62,802 bases of DNA from Streptomyces sp. MMG1533 (GTDB taxonomy: Bacteria; Actinomycetota; Actinomycetes; Streptomycetales; Streptomycetaceae): contig NZ_LGDG01000246.1 of assembly GCF_001279775.1 (NCBI RefSeq), positions 1 through 62,802 on the forward strand. Direction: 5' to 3'. Every line of letters starts with the position of its first letter. The first letter of the stretch is position 1. The notes beneath the pieces are model-generated. The model did not search any database. It was given only the letters and a program-made list of their open reading frames with translations, and had not been told where the DNA came from. A program made the translations under genes and the position numbers. Shown here one piece after another: positions 17,350 to 27,342 of this stretch.

Positions 17350-18507
17350 TCAGCCCGCGACCGAGATCGACGGCTCGCCCGACGCCACCCCGTCCGCCTC
17401 CATCTGTTCGGCCAGCTTCATGGCCTCTTCGATGAGGGTCTCGACGATCTTCGATTCGGGGACGGTCTTGATGACCTCGCCCTTGACGAAGATCTGGCCC
17501 TTGCCGTTGCCGGAGGCGACGCCGAGGTCGGCCTCGCGGGCCTCGCCCGGGCCGTTGACGACGCAGCCCATGACCGCGACGCGGAGCGGGACCTCCATGC
17601 CGGTGAGACCGGCGGTGACTTCCTCGGCCAGCTTGTAGACGTCGACCTGGGCGCGGCCACAGGACGGACAGGAGACGATCTCCAGGCCGCGCTGCTTCAG
17701 GTTCAGCGACTCCAGGATCTGGATGCCGACCTTGACCTCCTCGGCGGGGGGAGCGCTCAACGACACCCGGATCGTGTCGCCGATGCCCTGGCTGAGCAGC
17801 GCGCCGAAGGCCACCGCCGACTTGATCGTGCCCTGGAAGGCGGGACCGGCCTCGGTGACGCCGAGGTGCAGCGGGTAGTCGCACTGGGCGGCGAGCTGGC
17901 GGTACGCCTCGACCATGACGACCGGGTCGTTGTGCTTGACGGAGATCTTGATGTCCCGGAAGTCGTGCTCCTCGAAGAGGGACGCCTCCCACAGGGCGGA
18001 CTCCGCCAGCGCCTCGGGGGTCGCCTTGCCGTACTTCTGGAGCAGACGCCGGTCCAGCGAGCCCGCGTTCACACCGATACGGATCGGGGTGCCGTGGTCC
18101 TTCGCCGCCTTGGCGATCTCCTTGACCTTGTCGTCGAACTGCTTGATGTTGCCGGGGTTCACCCGGACCGCGGCGCAGCCGGCCTCGATGGCCGCGAAGA
18201 CGTACTTGGGCTGGAAGTGGATGTCGGCGATGACCGGGATCTGCGACTTGCGGGCGATGGTCGCGAGGGCGTCGGCGTCGTCCTGGGTCGGGCAGGCCAC
18301 GCGGACGATCTGGCAGCCGGAGGCGGTGAGCTCGGCGATCTGCTGGAGCGTGGCGCCGATGTCGGACGTACGGGTCGTGGTCATCGACTGCACGGACACC
18401 GGGGCGTCACCGCCGACCGCCACGGTTCCGACCTGGATCTGGCGGCTCTTCCGGCGCTCGGCGAGCCTGGTCGGAACGGACGGCATGCCGAGAGAAATCG
18501 CAGTCAT
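17350..18507 (-). CDS. ispG: (E)-4-hydroxy-3-methylbut-2-enyl-diphosphate synthase IspG
   Basis: IspG converts 2-C-methyl-D-erythritol 2,4-cyclodiphosphate to HMBPP, the penultimate step of the MEP isoprenoid pathway, using a [4Fe-4S] cluster. The 385-residue product has the N-terminal TIM-barrel part and the C-terminal cluster domain with Cys280, Cys283 (SCPSCGR) and Cys315 ([10 protein letters not shown]). It is grouped with dxr, an earlier enzyme of the same pathway, as is usual in Streptomyces. Confidence 0.97.
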   Translation of the reverse strand: MTAISLGMPSVPTRLAERRKSRQIQVGTVAVGGDAPVSVQSMTTTRTSDIGATLQQIAELTASGCQIVRVACPTQDDADALATIARKSQIPVIADIHFQPKYVFAAIEAGCAAVRVNPGNIKQFDDKVKEIAKAAKDHGTPIRIGVNAGSLDRRLLQKYGKATPEALAESALWEASLFEEHDFRDIKISVKHNDPVVMVEAYRQLAAQCDYPLHLGVTEAGPAFQGTIKSAVAFGALLSQGIGDTIRVSLSAPPAEEVKVGIQILESLNLKQRGLEIVSCPSCGRAQVDVYKLAEEVTAGLTGMEVPLRVAVMGCVVNGPGEAREADLGVASGNGKGQIFVKGEVIKTVPESKIVETLIEEAMKLAEQMEADGVASGEPSISVAG

Positions 18508-18664
18508 CTGCTGTGCAACCCCAAGTCGTGGATCAAGGTCCAGGTCCCGTCAGCGGCGGGCTCCAGGCTTCGAGATTACGGCACGTGCCCGGGCGCGAGC
18601 ACTCCCCCACCTCGAACCACTCGGCGGGAGGGACCCCCATCGGCCCTGACCCCACCCGATGGAA

Positions 18665-18695
18665 GGCGGCCCGGCATCGAGGATGCCGGGCCGCC
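18665..18695 (-). terminator. Stem-loop after the site-2 protease gene
   Basis: A perfect 13-bp inverted repeat (18665-18677 and 18683-18695) with a 5-nt loop lies 15 nt past the protease stop at 18711. It is a likely terminator of the dxr-protease transcript ahead of ispG. Confidence 0.75.
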
Positions 18696-18710
18696 GCGAA
18701 CACCTCGTGA

Positions 18711-20015
18711 CTAGGAGATTCTCACGGGGTTAACCACGTCCGCGATGAGGACCAGGATCGTGAAACAGATGAAGATCCCCGCCACCACATAGGCGACCGG
18801 CATCAGCTTCGCCACGTCGAACGGGCCCGGGTCCGGCCGGCGCAGGACCTTTGCCGCGTTGCGGCGCAGGGACTCCCACAGCGCCCCCGCGATGTGGCCG
18901 CCGTCCAGGGGCAGCAGCGGGAGCATGTTGAAGAGGAAGAGCGAGAGGTTGAAGCCCGCCACCAGCATCAACGCCATCGCCAGCTGCTGGGTGGGCGGGA
19001 TGTCCAGGGTGAAGATCTCGCCGCCTACGCGGGCCGCGCCCACCACGCCCATCGGGGAGTCCGGTTCGCGCGGGCCGTCGCCGAAGGCGGCGTCCCACAG
19101 GGCGGGGATCTTGCTCGGGATGGCGGCGAGGGAGTCGACGGCGTCGCCGACGCGGTCGCCCATCCAGGTCACGGAGTCGCCGAAGTCCTGCTTGACGATG
19201 CCGGTGGCGGCGCTGAAGCCGAGGAAGCCGGCGGTGACGTACTCGCCCTGGACGTACTGGCCGCTGGAGTCCTTCTTGGCGACCTGGTTGGAGGCGATCT
19301 TCGCGTGCAGGGTGAGTTCCTCGCCCTTGCGGTCGACGACGATCGCCACCTCCTTGTCGGGGTTGGCGCGGATCAGGTCGGAGAGCCGGTTCCAGTCGTC
19401 GGTCCGCACGCCGGCGAAGGAGACGATCTTGTCGCCCGCCTTGAGGCCGGCGGCCGCGGCCGGGGAGGCCGGGTCGGACTTCTTGCAGTCGTCGCGGTTC
19501 TGGCTCTGGGCGATGACGCACTGGGAGACCGAGCTGACCGTGTTGGTCTGCTGGGAGATGCCGAAGCCCATGAGGACGGTGAGGAACAGTGCCACCGCGA
19601 GGATCAGGTTCATGAACGGGCCCGCGAACATCACGATGACCCGTTTCCAGGGCTTGCGGGTGTAGAAGAGGCGGCTCTCGTCACCGGGGCGGAGTTCCTC
19701 GAAGGCCGCCGAGCGGGCGTCCTCGATCATGCCGCGCCAGGGCGAGGTGGAGCGGGCCTCCAGGCGGCCGTCCGGGCCGGGCGGGAACATGCCGATCATG
19801 CGGATGTAGCCGCCGAACGGGATGGCCTTGATGCCGTACTCGGTGTCGCCCTTCCTGCGGGAGAAGACCGTCGGGCCGAAGCCGACCATGTACTGCGGCA
19901 CACGGATGCCGAAGAGCTTGGCGGTGGACAGGTGCCCCAGCTCGTGCCAGGCGATCGACACCAGCAGGCCCACGGCGAAGACCACTATGCCGAGGATGAA
20001 CATCAGGGTCGTCAT
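18711..20015 (-). CDS. RseP-like site-2 (M50) metalloprotease
   Basis: This is an intramembrane zinc protease of about 434 residues. It has the active-site motif HELGH (24-28) in the first membrane helix, a central PDZ-like domain ([14 protein letters not shown] and following), and a C-terminal helix with [12 protein letters not shown], which supplies the third zinc ligand. ATG at 20015 overlaps the dxr stop (ATGA) and has GGAGG upstream; the longer frame is antisense to dxr. RseP-type proteases cleave anti-sigma factors or signal peptides in the membrane. The substrate here is unknown. Confidence 0.93.
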   Translation of the reverse strand: MTTLMFILGIVVFAVGLLVSIAWHELGHLSTAKLFGIRVPQYMVGFGPTVFSRRKGDTEYGIKAIPFGGYIRMIGMFPPGPDGRLEARSTSPWRGMIEDARSAAFEELRPGDESRLFYTRKPWKRVIVMFAGPFMNLILAVALFLTVLMGFGISQQTNTVSSVSQCVIAQSQNRDDCKKSDPASPAAAAGLKAGDKIVSFAGVRTDDWNRLSDLIRANPDKEVAIVVDRKGEELTLHAKIASNQVAKKDSSGQYVQGEYVTAGFLGFSAATGIVKQDFGDSVTWMGDRVGDAVDSLAAIPSKIPALWDAAFGDGPREPDSPMGVVGAARVGGEIFTLDIPPTQQLAMALMLVAGFNLSLFLFNMLPLLPLDGGHIAGALWESLRRNAAKVLRRPDPGPFDVAKLMPVAYVVAGIFICFTILVLIADVVNPVRIS

Positions 20016-21268
20016 GCACGGGCCTCCGCCGTCTGTGCCGCCAGTTGCCGGGCCCGGGTCCGTGCCCAGGTCTCCGCTTCGAGGACGTCCGCGACGGTGA
20101 GCGAGGTTCCCGTGGGCGGGGTGCCGTGCTCGTCCACCACCCGGGTCACCGTCTCCATGATCCCGTCGAACGGCAGCGCGCCGGCCCGGAAGGCCTCCAC
20201 GCACTCCTCGTTGGCGGCATTGAACACCGCCGGGGCCGTGCCCGCGAGCTCGCCCACGTGGCGCGCCAGGTTGACCGAGGGGAACGCGTCGTTGTCGAGC
20301 GGGAAGAACTCCCAGGTCGACGCCTTGCTCCAGTCGAAGGCGGGCGCCGCGTCGGGGACGCGTTCGGGCCAGCCGAGGCCGATGGCGATCGGCCCGCGCA
20401 TGTCGGGGGGCGTCGCCTGCGCGATCGTGGATCCGTCCGTGAACTCAACCATCGAGTGGACATACGACTGCGGATGCACGACCACCTCAATGCGATCGAA
20501 GGGAATGTCGTAGAGGAGGTGTGCCTCGATGACCTCCAGGCCCTTGTTGACGAGGGTCGCGGAGTTGATCGTGATCACCGGGCCCATGGCCCAGGTGGGG
20601 TGTGCGAGGGCGTCCTCGACCGACACCTGCGCCAGCTCGGCCTTCGTGCGGCCCCGGAAGGGGCCCCCTGAGGCGGTGACGACGAGCTTGCGTACGTCGG
20701 CTCTCGTGCCGGACGCCAGGGCCTGGAACAGTGCCGCGTGCTCGGAGTCGACCGGGATGATCTGCCCGGGCTTGGCGAGGGCCTTGACCAGCGGGCCGCC
20801 CACGATGAGCGACTCCTTGTTGGCGAGCGCGAGCGTGCGGCCCGCCTCCAGGGCGGCGAGGGTCGGGGTCAGGCCGATGGAGCCGGTGATGCCGTTCAGG
20901 ACGGTGTGGCAGTCGGAGGCGGCGAGCCGGGTGGCCGCGTCGGGGCCGGCGAGGATCTCGGGGAGCGGCTCGCCGGTGCCGTACTGGGCGCCGAGCGCTT
21001 CGCGCAGCGCCGGTACGGCGTCCTCGCGGGCGACCGCGACGGTCCGCACCCGGAGCTGATGGGCCTGCTCGGCGAGGAGGGCGATCCGGCCGCCGTTGGC
21101 GGAGAGGCCGGTGACCCGGAACCGGTCGGGGTTGCGGAGCACGAGGTCGATCGCCTGGGTGCCGATCGAGCCGGTCGAGCCGAGGATCACCACGTCCTTC
21201 GGCCCGTCGCCCGCGACCGGGTCGTAGACGAGGTGCGGGTCGGCGAGGGGGGATGGACTGTCGCTCAT
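20012..21268 (-). CDS. dxr: 1-deoxy-D-xylulose 5-phosphate reductoisomerase
   Basis: Dxr turns DXP into MEP with NADPH, the first committed step of the MEP pathway. The 418-residue product has the nucleotide-binding loop [14 protein letters not shown], the central SEHAALFQ block with metal-binding acids, and the [14 protein letters not shown] segment. I choose the ATG at 21268 ([12 protein letters not shown]) because it follows a GGGGG site; an in-frame start at 21340 lies inside the upstream hairpin. It overlaps the protease gene by 4 nt. Confidence 0.96.
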   Translation of the reverse strand: MSDSPSPLADPHLVYDPVAGDGPKDVVILGSTGSIGTQAIDLVLRNPDRFRVTGLSANGGRIALLAEQAHQLRVRTVAVAREDAVPALREALGAQYGTGEPLPEILAGPDAATRLAASDCHTVLNGITGSIGLTPTLAALEAGRTLALANKESLIVGGPLVKALAKPGQIIPVDSEHAALFQALASGTRADVRKLVVTASGGPFRGRTKAELAQVSVEDALAHPTWAMGPVITINSATLVNKGLEVIEAHLLYDIPFDRIEVVVHPQSYVHSMVEFTDGSTIAQATPPDMRGPIAIGLGWPERVPDAAPAFDWSKASTWEFFPLDNDAFPSVNLARHVGELAGTAPAVFNAANEECVEAFRAGALPFDGIMETVTRVVDEHGTPPTGTSLTVADVLEAETWARTRARQLAAQTAEARA

Positions 21269-21300
21269 CCCCCCATTGTGGCCGTAAGGACGGTGTGTGA

Positions 21301-21365
21301 GGACAGGGAGTCCCCCTCGTCTCCCCCGCATGGGGGCCAAGGGGGGCGAGGGGGACTCCCTGTCC
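21301..21365. terminator. Long perfect inverted repeat between acyl-CoA dehydrogenase and dxr
   Basis: Arms 21301-21319 and 21347-21365 are a perfect 19-bp inverted repeat, and the loop itself can form a further C5/G5 stem. It sits between the acyl-CoA dehydrogenase stop (21393) and the dxr start (21268), so it most likely ends the dehydrogenase transcript. Confidence 0.75.
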
Positions 21366-21392
21366 GGTCGTGGGTCGGGGCAGCGGACCGGG

Positions 21393-23324
21393 TCAGCGGA
21401 CCGGGCGGTGCACGTTCTCCTTCTTGCTCGGGCCCGGTGTCGCGTCCGCGATCCACGGGCCTTCGCCGGACGGGTCGACGACGCCCTGCTCCAGCCACTC
21501 GTACGTGCCCGAGAGCACGCCCTTGACGACCTTGCGGTCGAGGTCGTCGGTGTTGGTCCACAGGCGGCCGAAGAGCTCCTCGACGCGGATGCGGGACTGT
21601 CGGCAGAAGACGTCGGCGAGTTGGTAGGCCTCGCGGCCGTGGTCCTCGGTGCTGCGCAGGAGTTCGGCGCGTACGCAGGCCGCGCTCATCGCGAACAGCT
21701 CGGCGCCGATGTCGACGATCCGGCCCAGGAAGCCCTGCTTGGTCTCCATCCGGCCCTGCCAGCGGGACATGGCGTAGAAGGTGGAGCGGGCGAGTTTGCG
21801 GGCGGTGCGTTCGACGTAGCGCAGGTGCGGGGAGAGGTCGACCTCTCGCTTGAACTCGTTGTAGGAGTTCGGGAGTTGACCAGGCCCCGCGACCAGCTTG
21901 GGCAGCCACTTGGCGTAGAAGACGCCGGCCTGGGCGCCCGCCTTCGCCTTGTCGGACAGGGACTTCTCGGGATCGATCAGGTCGCCCGCGACCGACAGGT
22001 GGGCGTCGACGGCCTCGCGGGCGATCAGCAGATGCATGATCTCGGTGGAGCCCTCGAAGATGCGGTTGATACGGAGGTCGCGCAGGATCTGTTCGGCAGG
22101 GACCGCGCGTTCGCCGCGGGCCGCTAGCGACTGAGCGGTCTCGAAGCCCCGGCCGCCCCTGATCTGGACCAGTTCGTCGGCCATCAGGCAGGCCATCTCG
22201 GAGCCGTAGAGCTTGGCGAGGGCCGCCTCGATGCGGATGTCGTTGCGGTCCTCGTCCGCCATCTGGGACGACAGGTCCAGTACGGCCTCCAGTGCGAAGG
22301 TGGTCGCCGCGATGAAGCTGATCTTCGAGCCGACCGCCTCGTGGAAGGCCACCGGCTTGCCCCACTGCTCGCGGGCCGCCGACCACTCGCGGGCGATCTT
22401 CAGGCACCACTTTCCGGCGCCGACACACATGGCGGGCAGCGAGAGGCGGCCGGTGTTGAGGGTGGTGAGGGCGATCTTGAGGCCGGCACCCTCCGGGCCG
22501 ATGCGGTTGGCGGCGGGGACGCGCACCTGGTGGAAGCGGGTGACGCCGTTCTCCAGGCCGCGCAGGCCCATGAAGGCGTTGCGGTTCTCGACCGTGATGC
22601 CCTCGGAGGCGGCTTCGACGACGAACGCCGTGATGCCGCCCTTGTGGCCCTCGGACTTGGGCACGCGGGCCATGACCACGAGCAGGTCGGCGACCACGCC
22701 GTTGGTCGTCCAGAGCTTGACCCCGTCGAGGACGTAGTCGTCGCCGTCCGGGACGGCGGACGTGGCCAGGCGGGCGGGGTCGGAGCCGACGTCCGGTTCC
22801 GTCAGCAGGAACGCCGAGATGTCCGTGCGGGCGAGGCGGGGCAGGAAGGTGTCCTTCTGCTCCTTGGTGCCGAAAATCTTCAGTGGCTGCGGTACGCCGA
22901 TCGACTGATGGGCGGACAGCAGGGCGCCGAGCGCCGGGTTCGCGGAGCCGACCAGGGCGAGGGCCTTGTTGTAGTACACCTGCGTGAGGCCGAGGCCGCC
23001 GTACTTGGTGTCGATCTTCATGCCGAGGGCGCCGAGCTCCTTGAGCCCGTTGATCGTCTCGTCGGGGATCTGCGCCTCGCGCTCGATCCGCGCCGAGTCG
23101 ATCTTCGTCTCGCAGAAGTCGCGCAACTTGGCGAGGAACTCCTCGCCACGCTGGGCGTCCTCGTCGGGCGGCATCGGGTGGGGATGGATGAGGTCGAGCC
23201 GGAAGCGGCCGAGGAACAGTTCCTTGGCGAAGCTGGGCTTGCGCCAGTCCTGTTCCCGGGCGGCCTCCGCCACCTGGCGTGCTTCACGCTCGGTGACGGT
23301 GGGTTGGGTGGGTGCTGCGGACAT
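21393..23324 (-). CDS. Acyl-CoA dehydrogenase (very-long-chain/ACAD9-like)
   Basis: This is a flavoenzyme of fatty-acid beta-oxidation. The 643-residue product is longer than the usual 380-residue acyl-CoA dehydrogenase and has the layout of the VLCAD/ACAD9 group: a catalytic core (LLTEPDVGSDPARL, LWTTNG, RGGRGFETAQ) followed by a C-terminal domain of about 180 residues. FAD-binding and acyl-binding blocks are recognisable. The exact chain length is not predictable. Its start has GAGGTGAG upstream. Confidence 0.9.
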   Translation of the reverse strand: MSAAPTQPTVTEREARQVAEAAREQDWRKPSFAKELFLGRFRLDLIHPHPMPPDEDAQRGEEFLAKLRDFCETKIDSARIEREAQIPDETINGLKELGALGMKIDTKYGGLGLTQVYYNKALALVGSANPALGALLSAHQSIGVPQPLKIFGTKEQKDTFLPRLARTDISAFLLTEPDVGSDPARLATSAVPDGDDYVLDGVKLWTTNGVVADLLVVMARVPKSEGHKGGITAFVVEAASEGITVENRNAFMGLRGLENGVTRFHQVRVPAANRIGPEGAGLKIALTTLNTGRLSLPAMCVGAGKWCLKIAREWSAAREQWGKPVAFHEAVGSKISFIAATTFALEAVLDLSSQMADEDRNDIRIEAALAKLYGSEMACLMADELVQIRGGRGFETAQSLAARGERAVPAEQILRDLRINRIFEGSTEIMHLLIAREAVDAHLSVAGDLIDPEKSLSDKAKAGAQAGVFYAKWLPKLVAGPGQLPNSYNEFKREVDLSPHLRYVERTARKLARSTFYAMSRWQGRMETKQGFLGRIVDIGAELFAMSAACVRAELLRSTEDHGREAYQLADVFCRQSRIRVEELFGRLWTNTDDLDRKVVKGVLSGTYEWLEQGVVDPSGEGPWIADATPGPSKKENVHRPVR

Positions 23325-23666
23325 TGAGGCTCACCTCGCCGCGAATCGGGATCTTGGGTCCGTTACGTTACCGACCGGTGCTACTGGATCGTATGTACCC
23401 GATAGCGGGCGCGCCCACCACCCCTCGCGCTCCGTCCACCTGTGGGCCGTGCGTAGTTTCCCTGCCCTTTTCTGTCACATATCGTGGCGGTTGCGTGAAA
23501 ACCCTCTGGCAACTTCTTCACCAGATTTCTGTGAATTCCTCGAAAACTCCAGTCAACCAACACAGATGTGTCCTAAGTTCTTCGATCACTTGGGCACGTC
23601 CGTTCGGTGGGGGAACAAGGGGACGGATGGGGCTCGTGACGGCGACGTGTGGCTGGGGGGCAGCAC
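23325..23666. promoter_or_regulatory. 342-bp divergent intergenic region before the polysaccharide locus
   Basis: This stretch is clearly more AT-rich than its surroundings, especially 23455-23600. It separates the acyl-CoA dehydrogenase (minus) from the priming sugar transferase (plus), so it must hold both promoters. A direct repeat GTTACGTTAC at 23362-23371 lies close to the dehydrogenase start. I cannot assign definite -35/-10 boxes and see no coding sequence. Confidence 0.5.
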
Positions 23667-25214
23667 ATGCGGGATGTCGGCATGTCGGAGTCGGCCGGGG
23701 AACCGGGAACCGGCCAGGGGGTTGTGGAGGAGGACGGCCCGGCCAGACCGCGGACGGGCCGGTCGGGACCGAAGGGACCGCAGCGGCCGAACGGGCGGGC
23801 TGCCGACGGCAAGGCGCGCTGGTACCGACCGCTCACGGTCGTCACGGACACCTGCGGGATCGGCGTTCCGCTGGCCGCGGCGCTGGAGGCGGACGCACAG
23901 GACATGCCCGTCATGGGCGGGCTGGTCGGCGCGGGTGTGTGGGCGGCCGTCCGCGCGATGCGGCGCCGGTACGCGGACCAGCGGCTCGGTGAGTCGTGGG
24001 GCGTGCTGGCGGCCGTACGGGACTGGGTGCTGTTCGCCGGGCTCATGGCGCTGGCGCTGGTGCTGTCCGACGTGGAGAACGGGCCCCGGCCGACGCTGGC
24101 ACTGGCCTCGTTACTTCCGGGACTGCTCTTGACGGCTACGGTCGCGCCGCTGACGCGGCTGCATCTGAACCGCCAGCGGCGCGAGGCGCGGTCGGTGCGC
24201 CGGGCCCTGGTGGTGGGTGAGCCGGCCTCCGTGGACCAGGTGGTGGGGCGGCTCGCCTCGCGTACCGACCACCCGTACGTGGTGGTCGGGGCCGTGCCGG
24301 TCGGCTTCCAGGCCCTGGGGTGCGGGATGCCGGTGATGGACCGGCTGACGCCGCTGACCTCGGACCACACCCAGGACGCCGACATCGTCCGGCGGGCCGT
24401 GGAGGCCTCCGGAGCGGAGGTGGCCCTGGTGGTGCCGGGGCTGCGGATGGCCGGCGAGCGGCTGCGGCACGTGTCCTGGGCGCTGCACGGCGCGGGGCTG
24501 CAGCTGGCCGTGGTGCCGGGCCTCGCGGAGGTCGCGGAGGCTCGGGTGCGGCCCAGCTCCGCGGCGGGGCTGACGGTGCTTCAGGTGGCGCCGCCCGCCC
24601 AGGAGTTCGGGCAGCCGTGGCTGAAGTCGCTGCTGGACCGGACGGGGGCGCTGCTCGGGCTCCTGGTGCTGACGCCGCTGTTCGGGGGGCTCGCGCTCGC
24701 CGTGCGCTGCTCGTCGCCCGGTCCGGTCTTCCACCGGCAGACCCGCTGCGGGCAGGGTGGGCGGCCGTTCACCATGTGGAAGTTCCGCACCATGGTCGCC
24801 GACGCGGAGGCCCGCCGGGCCGAGCTCGCCCCGGACGGGGCGGGCCAGCACAACGGGCGGATGTTCAAGATGCGCCGGGATCCTCGCGTCACCCGGCTCG
24901 GGGCGGTGCTGCGCCGGCTCTCCCTGGACGAGTTGCCGCAGCTCTTCAACGTCCTCCGGGGTGACATGTCCCTGATTGGCCCGCGTCCGCCGCTGCCCGA
25001 CGAGGTCGCCCGCTACAGCCGCACCGAGCACCGGCGGCTGGCGGTCAAGCCGGGCATGACCGGGCTGTGGCAGGTCAGCGGGCGTTCCGACCTGTCGTGG
25101 GACGAGACGGTGGCGCTGGACCTCTGGTACGTGGACAACTGGTCGGTCGCCGCCGATGTGCTGATCATGACCCGCACCCTGCGCGCCGTCGTCGACGGCC
25201 GCGGGGCGTATTGA
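23667..25214 (+). CDS. Polyprenyl-phosphate sugar-1-phosphate transferase (priming enzyme)
   Basis: This enzyme is predicted to start exopolysaccharide repeat synthesis by moving a sugar-1-phosphate to undecaprenyl phosphate at the membrane. ATG at 23667 is preferred over GTG 23649 because TGGGGGG precedes it, giving 515 residues. The N-terminal half holds several membrane helices and a Rossmann-like CoA-binding region. The C-terminal third is the bacterial sugar transferase domain (SPGPVFHRQTRCGQGGRPF, MWKFRTMV, LDELPQLFNVL, GDMSLIGPRP). It opens the polysaccharide locus and faces fcl convergently. Confidence 0.92.
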   Translation: MRDVGMSESAGEPGTGQGVVEEDGPARPRTGRSGPKGPQRPNGRAADGKARWYRPLTVVTDTCGIGVPLAAALEADAQDMPVMGGLVGAGVWAAVRAMRRRYADQRLGESWGVLAAVRDWVLFAGLMALALVLSDVENGPRPTLALASLLPGLLLTATVAPLTRLHLNRQRREARSVRRALVVGEPASVDQVVGRLASRTDHPYVVVGAVPVGFQALGCGMPVMDRLTPLTSDHTQDADIVRRAVEASGAEVALVVPGLRMAGERLRHVSWALHGAGLQLAVVPGLAEVAEARVRPSSAAGLTVLQVAPPAQEFGQPWLKSLLDRTGALLGLLVLTPLFGGLALAVRCSSPGPVFHRQTRCGQGGRPFTMWKFRTMVADAEARRAELAPDGAGQHNGRMFKMRRDPRVTRLGAVLRRLSLDELPQLFNVLRGDMSLIGPRPPLPDEVARYSRTEHRRLAVKPGMTGLWQVSGRSDLSWDETVALDLWYVDNWSVAADVLIMTRTLRAVVDGRGAY

Positions 25215-25260
25215 GGGGGTCCGCCGCATGAGCGGACGCCCCTCGGGCGACAGCGGAGGC

Positions 25261-26223
25261 TCAGCGCTGCTCGAGCCACCACGCGTACGTCGACGCGATG
25301 CCGTCCCGGAGGTCCACGGCCGGCTTGAAGCCGAGTGCTGTGAGCCTGGAGACGTCGAGGAGCTTGCGCGGGGTGCCGTCGGGCTTGCCGGCGTCCCACG
25401 CGATCTCGCCCTGATATCCCGTCACCTCCCGGACCACCTCGGCGAGTTCGCGGATCGGGAGGTCCTCGCCGCACCCGATGTTGACCGGGCCTTCGTCGTC
25501 GTAGCGCTCCAGGAGCAGGGCGCAGGCCGCGGCCACGTCGTCGACGTGCAGGAACTCCCGGCGCGGGGTTCCGGTGCCCCACAGCACGACCTCGGGGGCG
25601 CCGCTCTCCCGGGCCTCGTGGAAGCGGCGGATCAGTGCGGGCAGCACGTGCGAGGTGGCCAGGTCGAAGTTGTCGCCGGGGCCGTAGAGGTTGGTCGGCA
25701 TGGCGCTGATGTACGCGGCGCCGTACTGGCGGCGGTACGACTGGACCTGGGCGATGCCGGCGATCTTGGCGATGGCGTACGCCTCGTTGGTCGGCTCCAG
25801 CGGGCCGGTGAGCAGGGAGTCCTCGCGGATCGGCTGCTCGGCGAGCTTCGGGTAGATGCAGGACGAGCCGAGGAACAGCAGTCGGGGCACGTCGGCGGTG
25901 TGCGCGCCGGCGATGACGCTCAGCTGTATACGGAGGTTGTCCTCCAGGAACTGCACCGGGTAGGTGCTGTTGGCCATGATCCCGCCGACCTTGGCGGCGG
26001 CCAGCACGACGGCGTCCGGGCGGGCGTCGCGCAGGAAGGATTCGGTCCGCGCGGCGTCGCGCAGATCGAGCTGGTCCCTGCCGCGGGTGAGCACCTCGTG
26101 TCCGTCGGCCTCGAGCCGGCGGGCCACCGCGGACCCGACCAGACCGCGGTGGCCCGCGACGAAGACCCGGGCCGGGCGCGGAAGCAGGGGGGACGTGGGC
26201 TTGGGCGATGCGTCAGCTGTCAT
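25261..26223 (-). CDS. fcl: GDP-L-fucose synthase
   Basis: This enzyme makes GDP-L-fucose from the Gmd product by epimerisation and reduction. The 320-residue product is an extended short-chain dehydrogenase with the nucleotide loop GHRGLVGSAVARRL, the SSCIYP block and the catalytic YxxxK (AYAIAKIAG). It is divergent from gmd with a 105-nt shared promoter region, so both steps are probably expressed together. Confidence 0.95.
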   Translation of the reverse strand: MTADASPKPTSPLLPRPARVFVAGHRGLVGSAVARRLEADGHEVLTRGRDQLDLRDAARTESFLRDARPDAVVLAAAKVGGIMANSTYPVQFLEDNLRIQLSVIAGAHTADVPRLLFLGSSCIYPKLAEQPIREDSLLTGPLEPTNEAYAIAKIAGIAQVQSYRRQYGAAYISAMPTNLYGPGDNFDLATSHVLPALIRRFHEARESGAPEVVLWGTGTPRREFLHVDDVAAACALLLERYDDEGPVNIGCGEDLPIRELAEVVREVTGYQGEIAWDAGKPDGTPRKLLDVSRLTALGFKPAVDLRDGIASTYAWWLEQR

Positions 26224-26328
26224 GCGCGGATTGTGCCAGCGAAAGGCCCACTCACGGGACGTTCCACGGTAATTCTGGTCAATTCATATGAAAGTGCGGC
26301 CACTTCGGCCGTATAGAGGGGGGTACGG

Positions 26329-27342
26329 ATGGGCAAGTCGGCACTCATCACCGGCGTGACCGGTCAGGACGGCTCGTATCTGGCGGAGCTGCTGCTGGGC
26401 AAGGGGTACACCGTGCACGGCCTGATCCGCCGGTCGTCGAGCTTCAACACCGAGCGGATCGACCACATCTACCAGGGGCCGGACCAGCCGGAGCGGTCCT
26501 TCGTCCTGCACCACGCCGATCTCTCGGACGGGGTGGCGCTGGTGAACCTGCTGCGGGACATCAGGCCCGACGAGGTGTACAACCTGGGCGCGCAGTCCCA
26601 TGTCCGGGTCTCCTTCGACGCGCCGCTGTACACGGGCGACGTGACCGGCCTGAGCGCGATCAGGCTGCTGGAGGCGGTGCGGGCGAGCGGCATCCAGACG
26701 CGGCTGTACCAGGCGTCCTCCTCCGAGATGTACGGCTCGACCCCGCCGCCGCAGAACGAGAACACGCCGTTCCACCCGCGCAGCCCGTACGGCTGTGCCA
26801 AGGTCTTCGGCTACTGGGCGACCGTCAACTACCGCGAGGCGTACGACATGTTCGCGGTCAACGGCATTCTCTTCAACCACGAGTCGCCGCGTCGCGGGGA
26901 GACCTTCGTGACCCGCAAGATCACCCGGGCGGTGGCCCGGATCAAGGCCGGTCTGCAGGACCGCCTCCACCTCGGCAACCTCGACGCGGTGCGCGACTGG
27001 GGATACGCGCCGGAGTACGTCGAGGCGATGTGGCGGATGCTCCAGCAGGACCGGCCGGACGACTACGTGGTGGCCACCGGTGAGGCCGCGAGCGTCCGGC
27101 AGTTCCTGGAGGTGGCCTTCTCGCACGTGGGCCTGGAGTGGGGGGAGTTCGTGCGCTACGACCCCAAGTACGAGCGCCCCAGCGAGGTCGACGCGTTGAT
27201 CGGGGACGCCTCCAAGGCCGAGAAGCTGCTGGGCTGGAAGCCCTCGGTGCGCGTGCACGAGCTGGCCCGGATCATGGTGGACGCCGATGTGGCCCGCCTG
27301 GAGCAGGAGTTGGCCGGTACCGCGGTCCGGGTGGACAGATGA
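26329..27342 (+). CDS. gmd: GDP-mannose 4,6-dehydratase
   Basis: Gmd converts GDP-mannose to GDP-4-keto-6-deoxymannose, the first step to GDP-fucose or GDP-rhamnose. The 337-residue product has the NAD(P) loop [28 protein letters not shown], the catalytic YGCAK and [15 protein letters not shown]. Its stop overlaps the start of the following secreted protein gene (ATGA), an unusual coupling of nucleotide-sugar synthesis to a surface protein. Confidence 0.97.
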   Translation: MGKSALITGVTGQDGSYLAELLLGKGYTVHGLIRRSSSFNTERIDHIYQGPDQPERSFVLHHADLSDGVALVNLLRDIRPDEVYNLGAQSHVRVSFDAPLYTGDVTGLSAIRLLEAVRASGIQTRLYQASSSEMYGSTPPPQNENTPFHPRSPYGCAKVFGYWATVNYREAYDMFAVNGILFNHESPRRGETFVTRKITRAVARIKAGLQDRLHLGNLDAVRDWGYAPEYVEAMWRMLQQDRPDDYVVATGEAASVRQFLEVAFSHVGLEWGEFVRYDPKYERPSEVDALIGDASKAEKLLGWKPSVRVHELARIMVDADVARLEQELAGTAVRVDR

